A stretch of 64,000 nucleotides of DNA. Source: Pseudomonas putida (GTDB lineage Bacteria > Pseudomonadota > Gammaproteobacteria > Pseudomonadales > Pseudomonadaceae). Positions 34,732 to 43,589 of the stretch are shown here, piece after piece; position 1 is the first letter of the stretch; every line of letters begins with the position of its first letter. The stretch spans positions 1,922,001 through 1,986,000 of the forward strand of contig NZ_MINI01000028.1 in the NCBI RefSeq assembly GCF_002906855.1, written 5' to 3'. Under the pieces are notes generated by a model. The model made no database searches. It saw nothing but the letters and a program-made list of their open reading frames with translations, and was not told the origin of the DNA. The translations under genes were made by a program, and so were the position numbers.

Positions 34732-34982
34732 TGTAGGGGGGCATAGATCGAGCGCCGCCCGCGCGGCGCATCGCGAGCTGCGCTCGCTCCTACGTTTGTT
34801 TCGGGCCAATATCTCCTGTGGATTTTGCGCGCGAACGCCTTGGCGCATGCCTCGATATCGCGTCGTACCAACAAGGCGGTCGCGCGCGCCTGCCACAGGC
34901 GTTACTGGCCAGAAACAAACGTAGGAGCGAGCGCAGCTCGCGATGCGCCGCGCGGGCGGCGCTCGATCTACGCCGCCCTACA
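34732..34982. repeat. REPIN-like inverted repeat, 70-91-bp arms
   Basis: A 70-base arm (34732-34801) and its complement (34913-34982), including GATCGAGCGCCGCC and GCTGCGCTCGCTCCTACG, match almost perfectly. The match extends inward with mismatches (CTGTGG/CCACAG) to about 91 bases per arm around a 69-base loop. The element fills the 306-base gap between iacI and the porin gene; no gene is seen. Confidence 0.9.
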
Positions 34983-35011
34983 ACTCTCAAGCGCACACAA
35001 GCGAACAAGCC

Positions 35012-36343
35012 TCAGAAGGTACTGACGAACACCACCTGGCTGTAGAGATTGCGGTTGTCATTGCCAAGCTGCGTGCCACCTTGCTCGGCACTGTGATCCG
35101 GCTGGTACAGGCCCACCAGCGGCACGATCATCAGGTGATCATTGATTGTCCACTCCGCATACAGATCCACTTCATGCCCGTCGGCATTGCCCAGGCTGCG
35201 GTCGATGGTGTCGAAGTCGAAGCCCAGGATCCCGACCTTGAGCGACTGGGTCGGGCTCACCGTCAGCCCCACTTTCTGAATGCGCGCATTGCTGTTGAAC
35301 GGCCCGGCATAGTTGCCGGCCACTTCACCCTGGAACCAGGTGCCCAGGCCGCGGCCCAGCCCGTAGAACAAGGTGTCATAGCCTTCGGAAAAGCGGCTGT
35401 AGCGGTAGCTGAGGTTCGGTTGCCACGGCACGTCGGCGAAGGTCCAGCCGGCTTCCAGGTACCAGGCATCCTCGGTGGCGGTGTGCGGTTTGTCCTGCTT
35501 GGCGTACTCGCCGGACAGGAACAGGTTCTCTACCCCGGCATTGCCCTGGCCTCGCAGGCTGTAGGTCTTCATGCCGTCGCGTTCCAGCTGCTGCGGCGAG
35601 GCAAACGCTTTATCTACGTGGGTGGTGTCGATGTAGGTCAGGCCGACCGTGCCGGCATCGGCCACGTGCTCCAGGGTGGCAACGTGCATTTCGGTCTTGG
35701 CCTGGGCGCGGTTGTCTGACTGCAGCCACATCAGGTCGCTGCGCCAGCCCTGCTTGCCGCCCAGGCGCAGCACGGCGGTCTTGTCGAAGCTCTTGCGCGC
35801 CGCCAGGTAGTAGGCGCCGCCGCGGTTGAACTGGCCATCGGCCAGGCCGTGGCCCACGTTGAGCGAGTCGCCCTGGATCAGGAAGCCATCACCGACCGCG
35901 ACCGTTTGCTTGCCGAACGACAGGTCGATGCCGTCCTCGCCCAGCGCTGGCACCAGGTTGCCGGACTTCCAGCCCAGGTAGGCATCCTCGATCTTGGTGG
36001 TGCGTTCGCTGCCGTCACTGAAGCCGGCGGCGTCGCCATCGCCCCAGGTGCCGGAGCTGAGCAGGGCGAAGGCGCCATAAAGCGAGCCGTTGCCAGCCAG
36101 GCGCTGATCGCCGCTCAATCCGTATTTGATGTAGCCCTCGCGCCACGAGGTGGAGCCGGGCTGGTCGCGGGCGATGGCGTAGCTTTCTTCACTGTGGAAC
36201 ACACCGAACACGGCCTCCACATTGGCATTGAGGTGGCGCTCGTCATCGCCGTAGAGCTCCTGGGCTGACGCCTCCAGCGAGGCTCCCGCCAGGACTGCGG
36301 CGAGGACCGCGGCCAGGGTGAGACGGAACGGACGGTGGTGCAT
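35012..36343 (-). CDS. Alginate-export (AlgE-like) outer-membrane barrel protein
   Basis: A 443-residue protein with a signal peptide (LAAVLAAVLAGASLEASAQE) and the alginate-export family beta-barrel pattern (GDQRLAGNGSLYGAF; DAYLGWKSG; LSFGKQTVAVGDGF), ending in the aromatic VSTF. Standalone members of this family are outer-membrane channels for aromatic or other small molecules, not alginate. AAGGAAG precedes the ATG at 36343. The AraC gene on the same strand lies upstream and may control it. Confidence 0.85.
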   Translation of the reverse strand: MHHRPFRLTLAAVLAAVLAGASLEASAQELYGDDERHLNANVEAVFGVFHSEESYAIARDQPGSTSWREGYIKYGLSGDQRLAGNGSLYGAFALLSSGTWGDGDAAGFSDGSERTTKIEDAYLGWKSGNLVPALGEDGIDLSFGKQTVAVGDGFLIQGDSLNVGHGLADGQFNRGGAYYLAARKSFDKTAVLRLGGKQGWRSDLMWLQSDNRAQAKTEMHVATLEHVADAGTVGLTYIDTTHVDKAFASPQQLERDGMKTYSLRGQGNAGVENLFLSGEYAKQDKPHTATEDAWYLEAGWTFADVPWQPNLSYRYSRFSEGYDTLFYGLGRGLGTWFQGEVAGNYAGPFNSNARIQKVGLTVSPTQSLKVGILGFDFDTIDRSLGNADGHEVDLYAEWTINDHLMIVPLVGLYQPDHSAEQGGTQLGNDNRNLYSQVVFVSTF

Positions 36344-36487
36344 GGTCTGGCTTCCTTTGTTATGGGTTTGGCAGAAGTTCCGAAGACATGCCAAGGATCA
36401 TGCAGGAAGCCCGGGGGCCGGCTTTTGTGCTGGCTGCCAGTTGGTTTGGGTGCTGTGCCAAGGTGACAGCAGGGCGCCAATGCAGGA

Positions 36488-36504
36488 GGCCCCGTTGCGG
36501 GGCC
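36488..36504 (-). terminator. Hairpin after the AraC regulator gene
   Basis: GGCCCC-N5-GGGGCC lies 20 bases beyond the AraC stop on the minus strand, without a T-run. Confidence 0.5.
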
Positions 36505-36524
36505 AGCTGTGTTTACTCGGTTTG

Positions 36525-37439
36525 TCAGTTGGCGTGGCGCTTGCGGTACTCGCCGGGAGTCATGCCGAAGCGGCCCTTGAACGCGGTGCTGAAGTAGCTG
36601 GAGTCGGAAAAGCCCCAGGCGTAGCCCAGTGACGAGACTTTCTGGTCCATGGCCGGGTTGCGCAGGCTCTCGGCGCAGAAGTCCAGGCGGCGGTTGCGGA
36701 TGTACTGGGCGATGACCAGCTCGTGCTTGGCAAAGATGCGGTACAGGCTGCGCATCGAGATGCCCACTCCACGGGCGATGAACTCGGGGCAGAGGCCTTC
36801 GCAAGTGATGTTCTGGTCGATCAGTGCCAGGGCCTTGCGGAACATGCGCTCGTGGCTGCCCGGTATTGCGTCCTGGGCAATGGCGGGGCGCAACACGGTG
36901 ACCAGGGCATCCAGCACCGCCTGGCTTTCGTGGTTGGCCATGTGCTGGGTGCGGCCGGCTTCGAGCATCATCAGCCGGGCGATGCTGGCCAGGGGCGTGG
37001 TGGCCTCGATCCGCCTGGCGCAGGCCACGCCGACGCCACGGGTGCCGCTTTGCACCTGGCTGCGCGGCAGGATCAGCGACAGCTGGCGCGAGCGCTGGTG
37101 GAAGTGCATGTCCAGCGGGGTGCTGGCATCGATCAGAGTCAGGTCGCCGGCCTGCAGTTCGATACAGGCGTCCTGGTGCTCGATGCGCGAGGTGCCGGCC
37201 ATCTGCAGCACGGCATAGTAGTGGTCGGCACTGCTCGCGCGGATTTCCCGCTGGCCACGGAACAGGTTGACCTGGGTCATGTCGACGATGCTCATGGATA
37301 TCTGGCCCACCTGGCACTTTTCCAGCTGGCCGATGAAACCGGGGTCGAGCTTGCGGCCGTTGAAATGGCCGCAGGCTTCATTGACCTGGCTCAGCCAGGC
37401 CTGGAAGTGGTCGTCGGAAATGCGGTTTGCAGGGGTCAT
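36525..37439 (-). CDS. AraC-family regulator, FeaR-like
   Basis: A 304-residue regulator: N-terminal AraC_binding_2 domain (RGQREIRASSADHYYAVLQMAG) and C-terminal double helix-turn-helix (GVGISMRSLYRIFAKHELVIAQYIRNRRLD; GFSDSSYFSTAFKGRFGMTPGEYRKRH). FeaR relatives activate amine or aromatic catabolism. The likely target is the downstream barrel gene. The start at ATG 37439 fits the family length. Confidence 0.88.
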   Translation of the reverse strand: MTPANRISDDHFQAWLSQVNEACGHFNGRKLDPGFIGQLEKCQVGQISMSIVDMTQVNLFRGQREIRASSADHYYAVLQMAGTSRIEHQDACIELQAGDLTLIDASTPLDMHFHQRSRQLSLILPRSQVQSGTRGVGVACARRIEATTPLASIARLMMLEAGRTQHMANHESQAVLDALVTVLRPAIAQDAIPGSHERMFRKALALIDQNITCEGLCPEFIARGVGISMRSLYRIFAKHELVIAQYIRNRRLDFCAESLRNPAMDQKVSSLGYAWGFSDSSYFSTAFKGRFGMTPGEYRKRHAN

Positions 37440-37700
37440 GGATGCCTCACGCAGTAGAACTTGGCGCGGATCGCTCGGGCGAACTCTTGGTCTTAGGGCT
37501 TGCATTACAAATCACTTGAATATTCAAGCAAAAAGCAGGCCTGGAGACCTCCGCGATTATCCTGACTACGAGGTAAGGCATTGATAAAAATAGATTAATT
37601 GGTGCGTTTTGGTCGCTTGGAGCGCACCCGTCATGCGGCAAGCGCCCTGATGGCGCTTCGAAATGTAGCAATTTGAGACCGCAGTGTTTCCACCTGCGCC

Positions 37701-39593
37701 TCAGGTGTGTGGCACTGCCTTGGCCGCCGGCGTGCCGGCAAACTGAGGCTTCAGATGGCCCTGCTCATCGAGCAGATAGGCATCCATGACTTCGCGCACC
37801 ACCGGCCCGGCAACGCGGCCGCCGGCCTCGCCGTTCTCGATCATCACCGCCACCACCATGCTCGGGTGGTCGGCCGGGGCGAAACCGACGAACAGGGCGT
37901 TGTCGCGGTGTCGCTCGAGGGTCTTGTTGCGGTTGTAGCGCTCACCTTGCTTGATCGCCACCACCTGCGCCGTGCCGCTCTTGCCGGCGATGCGGTACTG
38001 TGAGCCGGCCGCAGCGGCGCGGGCGATGCCGCGCGGGTCGTGCATGACCATCTGCATGCCGACGTTGACCTGGTCCCAGGCGTGCTTGTCGCGCAGCACG
38101 ATGTCGGGCATCGGGTTGGGGTCGACCGGGGTTTCGCCACCCACGGTCATGGCCAGGTGCGGGCGATGCCATACGCCCTTGCTGGCCAGCAGGCTGGTGG
38201 CCTGAGCCAGCTGCAGCGGGGTGACCTGCATGTAGCCCTGGCCGATGCCGAGGATCAGCGTCTCGCCCGGGAACCAGGCCTGGCGGCGGGTAGCGCGCTT
38301 CCACGCTTGCGAAGGCATCAGCCCGGGCGCTTCCTCGAACATGTCCAGCGAGACCTTCTGGCCCAGGCCGAACTCGGCCATGTAGTCGTGCAGGCGGTCG
38401 ATGCCGAGCTTGTGCGCCAGGTCGTAGAAGTAGGTGTCGTTGGAACGCATGATGGCGGTGTACATGTCCACCCAGCCATCGCCGCTGTGGTTCCAGTTGC
38501 GGTACTTGTGGTCGTAGTTGGGCAGCTCGTAGTAGCCCGGGTCGAACACCCGGCTGCCCGGGGTGATCACGCCACTGTCGAGGCCGGCAATGGCCACTTC
38601 CGGCTTGACCGTCGAGCCGGGTGCATACAGGCCGCGCAGCACGCGGTTGAACAGGGGGCGGTCGATAGAGTCGCGCAGTGCGGCGTACTGCTTGAAGCTG
38701 ATGCCCTTGACGAACAGGTTGGGGTCGAAGCTCGGGTTGCTGACCATCGCCAGCACGTCGCCGTTGGCCGGGTCGAGCACCACCACCGAGCCACGGCGGT
38801 CGCCCAGGGCCTTTTCGGCGGCCACCTGCAGGTGCGAGTCAATGCTGAGGACGATGTCCTTGCCGGGGATCGGGTCCTTGTGGTTGAGCACGCGCATCAC
38901 TCGGCCCTGGGCGTTGGTTTCCACTTCTTCGTAGCCGACGTGGCCGTGCAGCTGGGCTTCGTAGAAGTGCTCGATGCCGGTCTTGCCGATGGACTGGGTG
39001 CCACGGTATTCGGTGCTGTCGAGGGTCTTGGCTTCTTTTTCGTTGATGCGCCCGACGTAGCCGACCGAGTGGGCGAAGTGTTCGGCCAGCGGGTATTCGC
39101 GGATGAACTGCGGTTCGACGTCCAGGCCGGGCAGGCGGAACTGGTTGACCGCGATCAGGGCGATCTGCTCTTCGGTCAGGCCGACCATCAGGGTGACTGG
39201 CTCGAACGGTTTGCGGCCGCGGCGCAGGTCTTTGTCGAACTGCTTGCGGTCGTCTTCGCCGAGGCTGAGGATCTCGGCCAGGCTGTCGAGCACCTTGGCC
39301 GAGTCACCGGCGCGCTCGCGGGTCATGGTCAGGTCGAAGCTGGGCTTGTTGTCGGCCAGCACCACGCCGTTGCGGTCGTAGATCAGCCCGCGCTCTGGGG
39401 CGATGGGCAGGATATGCACGCGGTTGTTTTCCGAAACCGCGCTCTGCTGGTCGTGCTGCAGCACCTGCAGCACGTAAAGGCGGCCCACGAGGACGGCGCA
39501 CAGGCTGAACACCAGGGCGGCGCAGGCCAGGAGCCGGCGGTTGACCAGGTGTTTTTCCTTTTCGTGGTCCTTGAGGGGGATCGGTTGCGGCAT
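37701..39593 (-). CDS. mrdA: Penicillin-binding protein 2, peptidoglycan transpeptidase (isolated copy)
   Basis: A 630-residue class B PBP, with an N-terminal membrane anchor (LLACAALVFSLCAVLVGRLYVL), a pedestal domain and a transpeptidase domain carrying Ser327-x-x-Lys330 (GSTVKP), Ser384-Asn-Asp, and Lys538-Ser-Gly (GKSGTAQV). PBP2 drives side-wall synthesis with RodA. Here there is no rodA, mreBCD or rlpA beside it, so it is probably the second PBP2 paralogue found in P. putida. ATG 39593 is the first start before the anchor. Confidence 0.93.
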   Translation of the reverse strand: MPQPIPLKDHEKEKHLVNRRLLACAALVFSLCAVLVGRLYVLQVLQHDQQSAVSENNRVHILPIAPERGLIYDRNGVVLADNKPSFDLTMTRERAGDSAKVLDSLAEILSLGEDDRKQFDKDLRRGRKPFEPVTLMVGLTEEQIALIAVNQFRLPGLDVEPQFIREYPLAEHFAHSVGYVGRINEKEAKTLDSTEYRGTQSIGKTGIEHFYEAQLHGHVGYEEVETNAQGRVMRVLNHKDPIPGKDIVLSIDSHLQVAAEKALGDRRGSVVVLDPANGDVLAMVSNPSFDPNLFVKGISFKQYAALRDSIDRPLFNRVLRGLYAPGSTVKPEVAIAGLDSGVITPGSRVFDPGYYELPNYDHKYRNWNHSGDGWVDMYTAIMRSNDTYFYDLAHKLGIDRLHDYMAEFGLGQKVSLDMFEEAPGLMPSQAWKRATRRQAWFPGETLILGIGQGYMQVTPLQLAQATSLLASKGVWHRPHLAMTVGGETPVDPNPMPDIVLRDKHAWDQVNVGMQMVMHDPRGIARAAAAGSQYRIAGKSGTAQVVAIKQGERYNRNKTLERHRDNALFVGFAPADHPSMVVAVMIENGEAGGRVAGPVVREVMDAYLLDEQGHLKPQFAGTPAAKAVPHT

Positions 39594-39603
39594 GGGGGCT
39601 CTG

Positions 39604-39646
39604 TGTAGGAGCGGGCTTGTCCCGCGATTGGGCCGCCTAGCGGCCC
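39604..39646. repeat. Single REP arm and GC hairpin upstream of mrdA
   Basis: TGTAGGAGCGGGCTTGTCCC plus GCGA (39604-39627) is a single REP; GGGCCGC-CTA-GCGGCCC (39630-39646) is an adjacent perfect stem. Confidence 0.75.
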
Positions 39647-39689
39647 CAGGGCCGGCGATGCTACGCAACCCGGCCCCGCGCCTCAAGGC

Positions 39690-40370
39690 ATGCGCGACCC
39701 GCCCACAGCCCCGGATGGCTGGAAGGGCGGGCTGGCGTTGTACCTCTATGCCTACCTGTTTTCCGTGGCCTACCTGCAGTTGGGGGCCGGCGTCGGTGCC
39801 CTGGTGCTGTTCGGTGCTGTACAGATCACCATGTTCGCCGTCGCCTGGCTCAGGGGCGAACGCCTCAGCGCACGTACCTTGCTGGGCATGCTCATCGCGT
39901 TTGCCGGCCTGGTCCTGCTGCTGTTGCCCGGTGCTGAAGCGCCCCCGCTGCTAAGTGCCCTGGTGATGGCGGCATCCGGCGTGGCCTGGGGCGCCTATTC
40001 GCTGCTGGGTAAAGGTTCGCCCAATCCGCTGGCCGACACCGCCGGCAACTTCGTCCGCAGTCTGCCCCTGCTACTGGTGCTTGGCGTGGTCATGCTGGCA
40101 CTGGCGCGCACCCACGTCAGCCCGGCAGGGTTGTTGTATGCCCTGGCCTCTGGGGTGCTGGCCTCCGGCGCGGGATATGCGGTGTGGTACGGGGTGGTGA
40201 AGCAGGTCAGTGCCCAGCAGGCGGCGACGATGCAGCTCAGTGTGCCGGTCATCGCCGCGCTGGGCGGGGTGGTGCTGATCGGCGAGCCGATGTCGCTGCG
40301 CCTGCTGCTCGCCTCGCTGGTGGTGCTCGGTGGCGTGGCAATGGCGCTGCTACCAGTCAGGACACGTTAG
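39690..40370 (+). pseudogene. 5'-truncated EamA/DMT-family permease
   Basis: The 226-residue frame begins with unrelated residues and enters an EamA transporter at GWKGGLALYLYAYLFSVAYL, corresponding to about the third span. The second EamA repeat (LLSALVMAASGVAWGAYSLLG to LGGVAMALLPVR) is complete. A normal member has about 290 residues and ten spans, so roughly the first 65 residues and the promoter are missing, replaced by the mrdA upstream region. It may be dead, or translated from the internal ATG as an eight-span form. Confidence 0.65.
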
Positions 40371-41086
40371 AAGAAGCTGCGCTGGGCCTTGAGGGTGACC
40401 ATGCTTTCGCAGTAGGTGTTGATGCCGGCATAGGCGTCGCAGCCGCTGCCGCTGAGGTCAGAGTTGCTGTATATCAGGTTGAGGTCGATGCCCAGCCATG
40501 GCCGCGACAGCTCCAGCGACCAGTCGGAAAACCCGTTGATCTGGCTGCCGTCACCGATGGTGAAGGGGGTGCCCAAGCGGTGGTGGGCGAGCTTGACGGT
40601 CAGGTCGACATCGAACAACGGCAATTGGCCAAAGTCGGCGAACAGCGTGCCGGTGCGGTTGTCCGGGTTGTCGCGCCAGGCGCCGCCGAAACGGCTGCCC
40701 AGTACCGAGATGCCGCCGTACAGGGCAAAGCTGTCGGCGCCGGCGATATTCGGCTGGCTGTAATGGATCAGGCCCACTTCGTAGCCCAGGGTGCTGTCGA
40801 AGTGGTGCTTGTAGCCGGTGTAGCTGTCCAGGCGCAGGGTCGAGTCGGGCGTCACGCCCATGCTCGGCGCGTACTGGCCGAGGTACCAGCCGTTGGGATG
40901 GCTGAGGTCGATGCCGCCGTGGAAGGTGCCCACCGCACTCGGCGAGATCAGCCCCTGGGCCATGCTGCGCGAGGGTGTGGTGCCGAGCTTGAAGTCGAAA
41001 GCGCCCAGTTGGCGCTGGATCTGTTGCGCGTGCAATGGCGGGCTCGCGAGGAGGGCCAGCGTCAGCAACAGCAAGGGCCTAGTCAT
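40367..41086 (-). CDS. TorF-family putative porin (TIGR02001)
   Basis: A 239-residue outer-membrane protein: signal peptide (PLLLLTLALLASPPLHAQ), glycine/aromatic-rich strands (GGIDLSHPNGWYLGQYAPSM; GYEVGLIHYSQP), a Cys pair near the end and C-terminal aromatic SFF. The layout matches the TorF/Gcw_chp family, whose function is poorly defined. It overlaps the end of the truncated EamA gene by four bases in convergent orientation. Confidence 0.82.
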   Translation of the reverse strand: MTRPLLLLTLALLASPPLHAQQIQRQLGAFDFKLGTTPSRSMAQGLISPSAVGTFHGGIDLSHPNGWYLGQYAPSMGVTPDSTLRLDSYTGYKHHFDSTLGYEVGLIHYSQPNIAGADSFALYGGISVLGSRFGGAWRDNPDNRTGTLFADFGQLPLFDVDLTVKLAHHRLGTPFTIGDGSQINGFSDWSLELSRPWLGIDLNLIYSNSDLSGSGCDAYAGINTYCESMVTLKAQRSFF

Positions 41087-41190
41087 GGTCACCGTCCTGG
41101 AAGGCTTGCGCTTGAGCAGCTGAGGATACCTGTGTTGGCCGCCAGGAGGCTACCGGCGGTGGCCATTACTCGACCATTGGTCAGGGCAGT

Positions 41191-41574
41191 TCATACCCCG
41201 AGTGGTTCGGCGATTTCGATCAGATTCAGGTCAGGGTCACGCACGTACACCGAGCGGATCGGGCCGGTTGCACCAGTGCGTGCAACAGGGCCTTCGATGA
41301 TTGGCCACTGCACCTTCTGCAGGTGAGCGATCACCTGTTCCAGGCTTACCTGGCTGATGAAGCACAGATCCAGAGCGCCGGGTACCGGTAGATGTGCTTT
41401 GGGCTCGAACTCATGGCCGCGCACATGGATGTTGATTTTCTGGTTGCCGTAACGCAGCGCCAGGCGGTTATTGCCGAAAGTTTCCAGCTGCATGCCCAGC
41501 ACACGCGTGTAGAAATCGGTGCAGGCTTCGACATCGGTGGTGGTGAGGACCAAATGGTCCAGGTGATCGATCAT
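41191..41574 (-). CDS. VOC-superfamily (glyoxalase-like) protein
   Basis: A 127-residue single VOC domain: HLDHLVLTTTDVEACTDFYTRVLGMQLE opening and closing YVRDPDLNLIEIAEP, with metal-ligand-like His and Glu at the expected ends. Substrate unknown; relatives annotated as 'VOC family virulence protein' look similar. ATG 41574 is chosen because the VOC fold starts directly after it. Confidence 0.86.
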   Translation of the reverse strand: MIDHLDHLVLTTTDVEACTDFYTRVLGMQLETFGNNRLALRYGNQKINIHVRGHEFEPKAHLPVPGALDLCFISQVSLEQVIAHLQKVQWPIIEGPVARTGATGPIRSVYVRDPDLNLIEIAEPLGV

Positions 41575-41652
41575 TGGCCAGCCTCGGTGACAGGGACTGA
41601 AGGCGATCAGTCCGGCCAGGGCCATGATAGTGCGCTGATCCGGTCTTTCAAC

Positions 41653-41904
41653 TCAGCCTTTGATCGCAGGCTGAGCCTCGGCGACATCAGTGACCGCCTG
41701 CTGGCTGGTGGAGCGCTCGATGACGCGTTTGCGCAGCTCGTATTCGTCCAGTGACAGGCTCTGGCGCTGGATGGACTCGAGTTGCAGCTGGCGAGTTTCT
41801 TCGGCGGTGTAGGGGCGCAGTTCAGGGTGGCTGGCGCAACCGGTGAGCGCGGCGATCGCGGTGGCGCAGAGGGTAGCGAGCAGCAGGCGGGCCGTGGTGT
41901 TCAT
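41653..41904 (-). CDS. Small outer-membrane-type lipoprotein
   Basis: An 83-residue protein with a lipobox LTGC (Cys23) after a hydrophobic signal; the mature part is a short charged helix rich in Gln and Glu. Function unknown. Confidence 0.8.
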   Translation of the reverse strand: MNTTARLLLATLCATAIAALTGCASHPELRPYTAEETRQLQLESIQRQSLSLDEYELRKRVIERSTSQQAVTDVAEAQPAIKG

Positions 41905-42125
41905 CGGGGGAAGCTCCAGGATTCGGGCGGTGGAAATCGATGGAGCCAGGTTATTGATTGCTGACGATGGGTAGAAATTGGTGTTGTCGATAGTGACTAT
42001 CGAGGCTTCTGCAAGTCGCAGCGCAGTGGTTGAAAGCTGACCCTTTGCTACCCTTATCGCACGGCGTCGACTGCCCGCGTTGCAAGTCTTTCATTTCACG
42101 TATCTTGACCAGATGGGGAACTGCG

Positions 42126-43589
42126 ATGCGCCTGCCATTGTTATGCGTCCTGTCGTTGGTGTTGTGCCTTGACGGTGTTACCAGCCTGGCGTTGGCCGAC
42201 GACCCGCCAGCACCTGACCCGGCACCTGCCGAAGCCAAGCAGGCGGTGTTCAACCAGGAGCAGCTCGACCAGATGCTCGCACCGATTGCCCTGTATCCCG
42301 ATGCGCTGTTGGCCCAGGTGCTGATGGCTTCGACTTATCCGGGCGAGGTGACCGAGGCGGTGGCCTGGTCCAAGGCCAACCCCAAGGCCCAGGGCGATGA
42401 TGCGGTCAAGCAGGTGGCCAAGCAGACCTGGGACCCGAGCGTGCAGGCACTGGTGGCGTTCCCGCAGGTGCTGGTGGTGCTCGGCCAGGATCCGGTCTGG
42501 GTCCAGCGGTTGGGGGATGCCTTCCTGGCGCAACCCGATGACGTCATGGCCGGCGTACAGCGCTTGCGCCATCAAGCCCAGGCGGCTGGCAACCTGACCA
42601 GCAACCAGTACCAGAACGTCACGGTGCAGGCTGCGCCCGCAGCGGCTCCGGCTCCGGCCAACTCGGGCGGTTCGCAGGCCGCACCTGCCAGCAGCTCTTC
42701 AACCAGCACCATCATCATTCAGCCGGCCGACCCGCAGGTGGTGTACGTACCCACCTACAATCCGACCACCACTTACGGCACCTGGGCCTATCCGGCCTCG
42801 CCACCGGTGTATTACCCGCCGTCGCCGATGTACTACGCGGGCACCGCGCTGATGGCCGGGTTGGCGTTCGGCGCCGGTGTGGCAATCGTCAACTCGCTCT
42901 GGGGCGATTGCGACTGGGGGCACGGTGACGTCGATATCAACGTCAATCGCTACAACAACATCAACGCCAACAACCGCATCACCAACAACCAGAACAAGTG
43001 GCAGCACAATGCCGCACACCGTGATGGCGTCCCGTACCGCGATAACCGCAGCCGCCAGCAGTACGGTCGCCAGCTCGACGGAGCAACCCAGCGCGCCGCG
43101 TTCCGCGGCGATGATGCCCAGCGCACCCAGGCGCGTGACCGCGCCAGGGCCTCGATGGACCGTGCAGGTATCGAGCGCCCGGCCACCAGTAACCGCGAAG
43201 CCCTCAACAGTGCGCGCGAAGCCCGGGCCGAAGGCGGCGTGGGCAACCGCATGCAAGGCGGCGCGAACAACGTGCGCCCCGCCGATCGCCGCACAGAACC
43301 GCGCAATACCCGTGACAACCAGCAGGCGCGCAACCAGCTCGAGCAGCGCCGCCAGGGTGAAGGCCAGGCCAGGCAGGCCGTGCAGAACCGCTCGGGCAAC
43401 AGTACAGGCAGGGCCCGCAACAATGCCTTCGACGGGGTACGTTCACCGTCGCGCACCGTGGCCCAGGCCAACCGTGGTCGTACCAGCCAGTCGTTCGCCC
43501 AGCGGCCCAACGCCTCGCGCGCAGCGGGGCATCAGATATCCCGGCCCAGTGCGCCGGCGCGTCGCGGTGGTGGAGGTGGCCGTCGATGA
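42126..43589 (+). CDS. DUF3300 protein, exported, low-complexity Arg/Asn/Gln tail
   Basis: A 487-residue exported protein. A signal peptide is followed by the DUF3300 domain (LDQMLAPIALYPDALLAQVLMASTYP; VVYVPTYNPTTTYG), a hydrophobic glycine patch (AGTALMAGLAFGAGVAI), then about 180 residues of Asn/Arg/Gln/Ala-rich, probably disordered tail ending GGGGRR. GGGGAA precedes ATG 42126. The stop overlaps the DUF2950 start by four bases; the DUF3300-DUF2950 pairing is common in proteobacteria and suggests one envelope function, still unknown. Confidence 0.88.
   Translation: MRLPLLCVLSLVLCLDGVTSLALADDPPAPDPAPAEAKQAVFNQEQLDQMLAPIALYPDALLAQVLMASTYPGEVTEAVAWSKANPKAQGDDAVKQVAKQTWDPSVQALVAFPQVLVVLGQDPVWVQRLGDAFLAQPDDVMAGVQRLRHQAQAAGNLTSNQYQNVTVQAAPAAAPAPANSGGSQAAPASSSSTSTIIIQPADPQVVYVPTYNPTTTYGTWAYPASPPVYYPPSPMYYAGTALMAGLAFGAGVAIVNSLWGDCDWGHGDVDINVNRYNNINANNRITNNQNKWQHNAAHRDGVPYRDNRSRQQYGRQLDGATQRAAFRGDDAQRTQARDRARASMDRAGIERPATSNREALNSAREARAEGGVGNRMQGGANNVRPADRRTEPRNTRDNQQARNQLEQRRQGEGQARQAVQNRSGNSTGRARNNAFDGVRSPSRTVAQANRGRTSQSFAQRPNASRAAGHQISRPSAPARRGGGGGRR

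Noticed and set aside
34706..35011. Overlapping short frames on both strands
   Set aside because: All lie within the REPIN-like inverted repeat and mirror each other.
35012..36343. Alginate biosynthesis locus
   Set aside because: Only the AlgE-like barrel is present; no algD, alg8, alg44 or other alginate genes nearby.
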